Assembly (NCBI GenBank): GCA_015680685.1
Contig: MNCI01004556.1
Location: 323,108 to 387,107, forward strand
Length of the DNA stretch: 64,000 nucleotides
Source: Gnetum montanum
Lineage: Eukaryota; Streptophyta; Gnetopsida; Gnetales; Gnetaceae
Reading direction: 5' to 3'
Positions 59,262 through 64,000 of this stretch are shown one piece after another. How positions within the stretch are numbered: the first letter of the stretch is position 1; each line of letters begins with the position of its first letter. The notes beneath the pieces were generated by a model. That model was not told the DNA's origin. It saw nothing but the letters and a program-made list of their open reading frames with translations, and made no database searches. Both the position numbers and the translations under genes were made by a program.

Positions 59262-59640
59262 TATCTATAGATTGTTGGGAATGAACCATATAAGACTCTT
59301 CCTAATTTAGGTTTTGGTGTGAACTTGGTTTTTCATAAGATATATACTGCCTAGAACCTACCACCTCTCAAGATGAGCAATATCATATTGGAATTGGTAG
59401 ACCATTCCATCACTATTCCATTGGGACTGGTCAAAGACATTGTGACCACTATCTATGGATGGTCTTATCCTACTGATTTCCTAGTAATTAAGGTTGAAAA
59501 CTATAAGGGGGACTTCCAAATCATTATGGGAAGGACATGGTTAAGCACTACGGATGCAAGAATGAACATTAGAGATCTTTTCTTGAACATATCTAAAGAA
59601 AATGCATTTGAAAAGATCGAGAAGAGATGAGTTCTATGCA
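59262..59640 (+). pseudogene. aspartic protease remnant of element 3
   Basis: The region before NLV reads LPNLGFGVNLVF, so the catalytic DSG triad is lost. The rest is well preserved in one frame (59373-59630): LGLVKDIVTTIYGWSYPTDF, QIIMGRTWLS and RDLFLNISKENAF. Confidence 0.75.
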
Positions 59641-59819
59641 TCGCGTACAATAATACAGAGTGCAATTGTGTGCAAAAACTCTGGGTAGTGAAACAAGCAT
59701 ATATTTCTACATGCAAGTAATGTGCATACAAAGCAGATATTCAAAGGTGTATGTACGTAGCAGTCACAAAATAAGAGGGCACCCAATGGTTGACTACTGA
59801 TTTTGATAGTAGCACAATG

Positions 59820-61400
59820 TGCATAGAACCTACTAAGATCTTGACATGCGCATATGTCATAGGCATGGATGAAGAACAAGTCCATTACTAAATCTTTAAT
59901 GATGAAAATGTTGATACCAATTAGAGAGAGTTGGAGATCCCTAATATTTTTAAGCAAGAGCCCCTAGAGTTGAAAGACTCTACCTACCAGCCTAGCATAT
60001 GCATTCTTAAAAAATGGTAAGCCAGTCATACTCAATGCCAAACTTGCTCTCAAATAGAAAGTAAAATTATTGAAAGTGGTCAATAAATGGCCAACAACTT
60101 TTTCTTGATCATATCCTTAACTTACTAGAATTGATCCATGAATATGCCAATACTACATTTACATTGATCCATCCATGAAGCCAAGGAGGCAACCACAATA
60201 ATGGTTGAATCCAAAATTGAAGAAAATCATGAAAGAGGAGATTGAGCAACTCCTTAAGGTGTGGTTCATCTACCCCACCATAGATAGTGAGTGGGTTAGC
60301 CCACTCATAATAATGCCAAAGGGAGATGGTAAATGATAGGTTTGTATTAATTTTAGGCTATTAAACATGGCAACATTCAAAGAACATTTTTCATTTTCAT
60401 TCATTGATCAGGCATTGGACACCATTTCTGGACATTGTTATTACATTTTTTTTGATGGTTATAGTGGCTATAAAAAAATCTAAATTTTACTAGAAAATCA
60501 ATGAAAACAACATTCACAAGTCCCTGGGGGACCTTTGCATATCACAAGATGCCTTTTGTTCTATGCAATGCTCTTGCCACTTTCCAATGCTTGGTCTTAA
60601 GCATATTTTAGCAACAAATAGGTAGCCAAGTGGAAGTCTTCATGGATGACTTCTCCACTTATGGTGCTACATTCGAACAAGTCTTGGATTGCCTTGAGCA
60701 AGTACTAAAAAGATATGTGGAAACAAATTTGTGGCTCAATTGGCAATAAAGCCATCTTATGGTTCAAGAAGGCATTGTATTGGGGCACTAAATTTCATAG
60801 GAAGGGATTAAGGTATATCCTAAAAAGATAAGGGTTACTCAAGGAATCACTTACTAACCAGAAACTATCAAAGATGTTTGGTCATTCCTTGGACATGTTG
60901 GCTACTATCGATAATTCATAGAGAATTTCTCTAAGATTGTGAAATCATTGGTCAAGCTAACAAAGAAAGATGCTTCCTTTACCTAGACCAAGGAATGTGA
61001 AAATGCATTTCAAAGCCTCAAGAATAACCTCATAGAGACTCCAATTCTATGAGCACTAGATTGGTCCAAACCATTCCATATCATGAAAGATGCATCTAAC
61101 TACACCTTGGAATTGATGCTTACATAGTTGGATGATAAGAAATGTCCATATTACATCCATTGTGCAAGTAGAAGTATTGTGGGTTCACAACTAAATTACA
61201 ACACAATGGAAAATGAACTAACGGTGATGGTGTATGCTCTAGAAAAGTTTAGGCACTATGTGCTTATAAAGTGTTTGTGCACACTGATTATAGTGCCATT
61301 TGCTTTCTCATGAACAAACCAATAGTAAGCCCTTGTGTCATATGATGGCTGGTGATCTTACAAGAATTTGATCTTACATTGGTAAATTGAAAAGGGATTG
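59820..61400 (+). pseudogene. reverse transcriptase / RNase H remnant of element 3
   Basis: The PR-RT joining peptide is decayed at 59880-60060. RT begins at about 60190 with KKIMKEEIEQLLKVWFIYP. The catalytic box VFMDDFSTYGATFEQ is intact at about 60637-60680, with the two aspartates at 60645-60650. FLGHVGYYR is at about 60890-60912. RNase H runs from about 61085 (DASNYTLELML), through CPYYIHCASRSIVGSQLNY and MENELTVMVYALEKFRHYVL to about 61310. Frameshifts near 60500 and 61262 and several stops remain. Confidence 0.8.
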
Positions 61401-62790
61401 AGAATGTGATTATTTATCACTTGTCTCAGTTGCAATGGGATAACTAAGAGAAGAAAAGTCCACTATCTGATTTGTTACCTGATGATCTCCTCTTTGCTAG
61501 GACTATAACTAAACAAGTGCCCCTAGCACCAAAATGGTATGATGACATCCTCACTTATCTTCTCACTTAGAATATGACACAAGATCTAGATCATAGAAAA
61601 AAATAACAATTTCTTCATCAAGCTAAGCATTTCACGGAAATCAATAGACACCTTTACAAGGTGTGTGCCGATGACCTAATTCATTAGTGTGTCCTTGACA
61701 CAGATCAATTGTGCATTCTCCAAGATGCTCATGAAGGTCCTTGTAGAGGCCACTATGTTGGGAGATGCATGACCATAAAAATCATGATGGAAAGGTGCTA
61801 TTGGCCCATAATCTTTAGGAATGTCCACCAATTTGTTTCATCCTATGAGTACTATCAACAAGATAGTGGGATGACCACATGAATGGAGGATCCTCAATAG
61901 TGGGTTCAACCACTACAACCCTTTGACATATGGAGCATTAACTTCATGAGTTCCATCACACCCATGTCCAATGGGAAGGTGTATATAATCTTCATCATTG
62001 ACTACTATACCAAATGGGTAGAGGTAGCAGCCATCATCGATTATACATCATCCACTGCTACTCAATTTGTACAACAAAATGTGGTGAACAAGTTTGGGGT
62101 GCTACGTGCACTAATTTCTAACAACAAAACCCATTTTATAGGTGCTACTTTTCAAAAACTCATACAACACTTGGGGGTTGAACATAAATTAACAACACCC
62201 CATAACTCCAAAGCCAATGGTCAAGTAGAGGTGACTAATAGGGAGATCACAAGGATTCTAACAAGAACTATTAGAAAATATAGGAGAGACTAGAGCATAA
62301 AACTCAATGATGCCCTTTGGTCCTACTACTCAACATGGAAACTCCCTATTGGATTCTCTCCCCATTATTTAGTGTATAGAAAACTTCCAATGCTCTCAAT
62401 TCAATTTGAGATCTGTACACTTTCAATGACCTATGACCTAGACCTTGACCTAAGTCTAGCACAAAAAAAGAAAGACTGATCAACCTAAATGTGCTAGATA
62501 AAAATTGATTAGTGGCCTTGTCTTTGAAAGTGCATAAGGCATTTAGCAAAAAATGACATGATCTTAAAATATGAAAAGTGAAATTTCAACTAGAAGATAA
62601 GGTTCTCTACTGGAATCCCACACACGTACCTCAAAAACCCAAATTCCAAACATTATGAGAATGGCCTTATATAGTTTATGAAACCTTTCCTTCTAGGGCC
62701 ATGACCATATACAAACTTGAAAGCCCAAGTAAGAAGTAGTTGGTCAACATCCAATTCATAAAGCCTTTCCACAGGCCCAAACAAGTCATT
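61400..62790 (+). pseudogene. integrase remnant of element 3
   Basis: The HHCC region is partly visible at about 61720-61870 (AHEGPCRGHYVG, then a YEYYQ spot where CxxC should be). The core lies mostly in one frame (61946-62293). The first catalytic Asp is Asn (NFMSS at about 61938), the second also Asn (LISNNKTHF at about 62114-62140), and the Glu is kept (NGQVEVTN). Both Asp-to-Asn changes are single G-to-A. The C-terminal tail continues to about 62790 with the KVKFQLEDKVLYWNPTH-like motif. Confidence 0.8.
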
Positions 62791-64000
62791 GCAACAAATA
62801 CATCATCAGATGGACAATCACGCTCAAATTTTCAAATCTCCTCCTTCCAACTCAATTGTAGGGGAGATGGTCATCCATACTAATCATAGATGTGGCTTCT
62901 CAGTTTTTATATTTTTTTTTTTTACATATTTTTGTCTTTGCAAATTATTTGTCTTACATATTTTTTATTTTTAAAATTTTTCTTATTTTACACCTTTTTT
63001 TTTTGTTTTACACCATCATTAGTACATTTAAATCTTTCTTGAGTATTTTACACTTTCTTATATATTTTAGTGTGATTTTTTAATATTTTTTAATAAAAGT
63101 ACTATGTGCTAAGAAGACACAATGGTGTTATGGCTATTGTTGATGGTAGTCTGTGCTTAATGTTCTTTTTGCTAATGTGTGGTTTCAATTTTTGAATTTT
63201 TATACTGATGGCTAAGGCATGGTTTCTTTTCATAGAATAGGCAATGAGTCCACAACATCCACCCATCCACAAACTCTATGGTTTTTCTTGTTTTGGAAAT
63301 TTGAGGTCCCTTTCATTAAATAAAAATTTAATAAATTTGTGACCTTGGTAGTTTCTAGAATTGGAAAGGATTCAAGGGTTTGCATAGGGTGTGACTTCAA
63401 GGGGACTCAATAATCTTTGTAGTATTATACTTCCTTGGGTTCATGAGTGTTCTCATAGACTTCTTACCATTTCATGTTGACCAATAACAAAAAGTTGAAT
63501 AAAGTCTTTGCATGGTGTGGCTCACATCAAAAAAGAAAATAAAATAAAATTTAAAAAAAAAAGAAAAGAAAAAAACATGATGAAAATTCAAAGCACACCC
63601 CTTAGACCAATAAACAAGCTACAAGCATTGGTTATGAGATTAGAAAGACATGTTACCCATGCCTAAAGGTCCTCTCTCACTTCCTACTTCTCTTTCCTTC
63701 TCTTTATGGAATGGTGGTTATTTTTTGGAAGCACTCTTATGTCTCAAAGGGGTGGATCGGTCTTGGAGTGATGATGCGAAGTCACTGAAAGAAGTTTGTT
63801 TTGGTCTAGACTAAAGATGAATATTCTCAGGTCATTTTAAACAAAAATCCATAAAGGAGTTCTTATGACCTCAATTTGAAATTCCATTTCACCTTATCCA
63901 TCATCTACCCATGCTACTCGTAACTCATCTCATTGAAAATTTCCATGTTCTTGATTTGGTGTCTTGGTTAGATGTACTTGAATTCTTGGGTAGAATCTTT
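62791..64000 (+). other. non-coding spacer after pol, element 3
   Basis: Homologous to 3961-5120 in element 1. It contains a T-rich tract (62905-63040), a poly(A)-like purine run (63535-63575) and the ~330-bp block missing from element 2. No gene is seen. The open frames at 62789-63083 are Phe-rich products of the T tract. Confidence 0.55.

Larger units (their letters stand above)
55644..64000 (+). mobile_element. Element 3: Athila/Tat-type LTR retrotransposon, 3' end outside window
   Basis: 5' LTR, primer site, gag, protease, RT, RNase H, integrase and the start of the pol-ORF3 spacer are present, in the same order as element 2. The last base corresponds to about 24690 in element 2, so ORF3 and the 3' LTR should lie to the right. 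It is the best preserved gag of the three, but the integrase has lost two of its three catalytic residues. Confidence 0.85.

Noticed and set aside
1-64000. CRISPR arrays, tRNA or rRNA genes, bacterial-type operons
   Set aside because: No regularly spaced short repeats with unique spacers and no cloverleaf-like gene were noticed. The sequence is plainly plant nuclear DNA. A tRNA scan could not be run.

Overview
The window looks like intergenic DNA from a large, repeat-rich seed-plant genome, possibly a gymnosperm. It is AT-rich and CpG-poor, has no intact host gene, and is built from old, nested LTR retrotransposons carrying many stop codons and frameshifts. The organism call is inference: it rests on the plant-type Athila/Tat elements, the depth of decay, and the kinds of gene fragments (plant mobile domain, serine carboxypeptidase-like, CCR4-like).

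Layout. (1) 1-9996 is the 3' part of an Athila/Tat-type Ty3/gypsy element (element 1), ending in a 3' LTR. (2) 10.0-16.7 kb and 29.6-34.4 kb are two halves of one older locus. It has a minus-strand Tat-like gag-protease and, on the plus strand, a spliced pseudogene with a plant mobile domain (PMD). (3) A structurally complete second copy, element 2 (16735-29586), splits this locus. It has two LTRs, a tRNA-Asp-type primer site and a decayed 5-bp target duplication, and the gag frame resumes across the insertion. (4) 34.4-40.0 kb is not retroelement-like. It holds a short LTR fragment, a diverged tandem duplication, an LRR-like pseudogene, a perfect 45-bp x3 minisatellite and a serine carboxypeptidase fragment. 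(5) 40.0-51.3 kb holds members of a second LTR family (X). Two copies carry a CCR4-type nuclease pseudogene next to their 3' LTR, and one of these is split by a solo X LTR whose empty site is preserved in the other copy. (6) 52.1-54.3 kb is a chromovirus-like gag-protease-RT fragment cut inside the RT catalytic motif by another LTR (Y). (7) That LTR is in turn cut by a third Athila/Tat copy, element 3 (55644 to the window end).

Elements 1-3 share the order LTR, tRNA-Asp PBS, gag, protease, RT, RNase H, integrase, then a 1.5-2 kb spacer. In elements 1 and 2 this is followed by a separate downstream gene, ORF3, which encodes a long coiled-coil protein. ORF3 has its own TATA box, preceded by the same GATGAGGCCTCATC-type palindromes found in the LTR U3, and a candidate 5'-UTR intron whose GT/AG borders sit at equivalent positions in both copies.

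The two most interesting systems are that ORF3 promoter/intron cassette and the apparent capture and amplification of a CCR4-like gene by the X family. No gene in the window appears functional.
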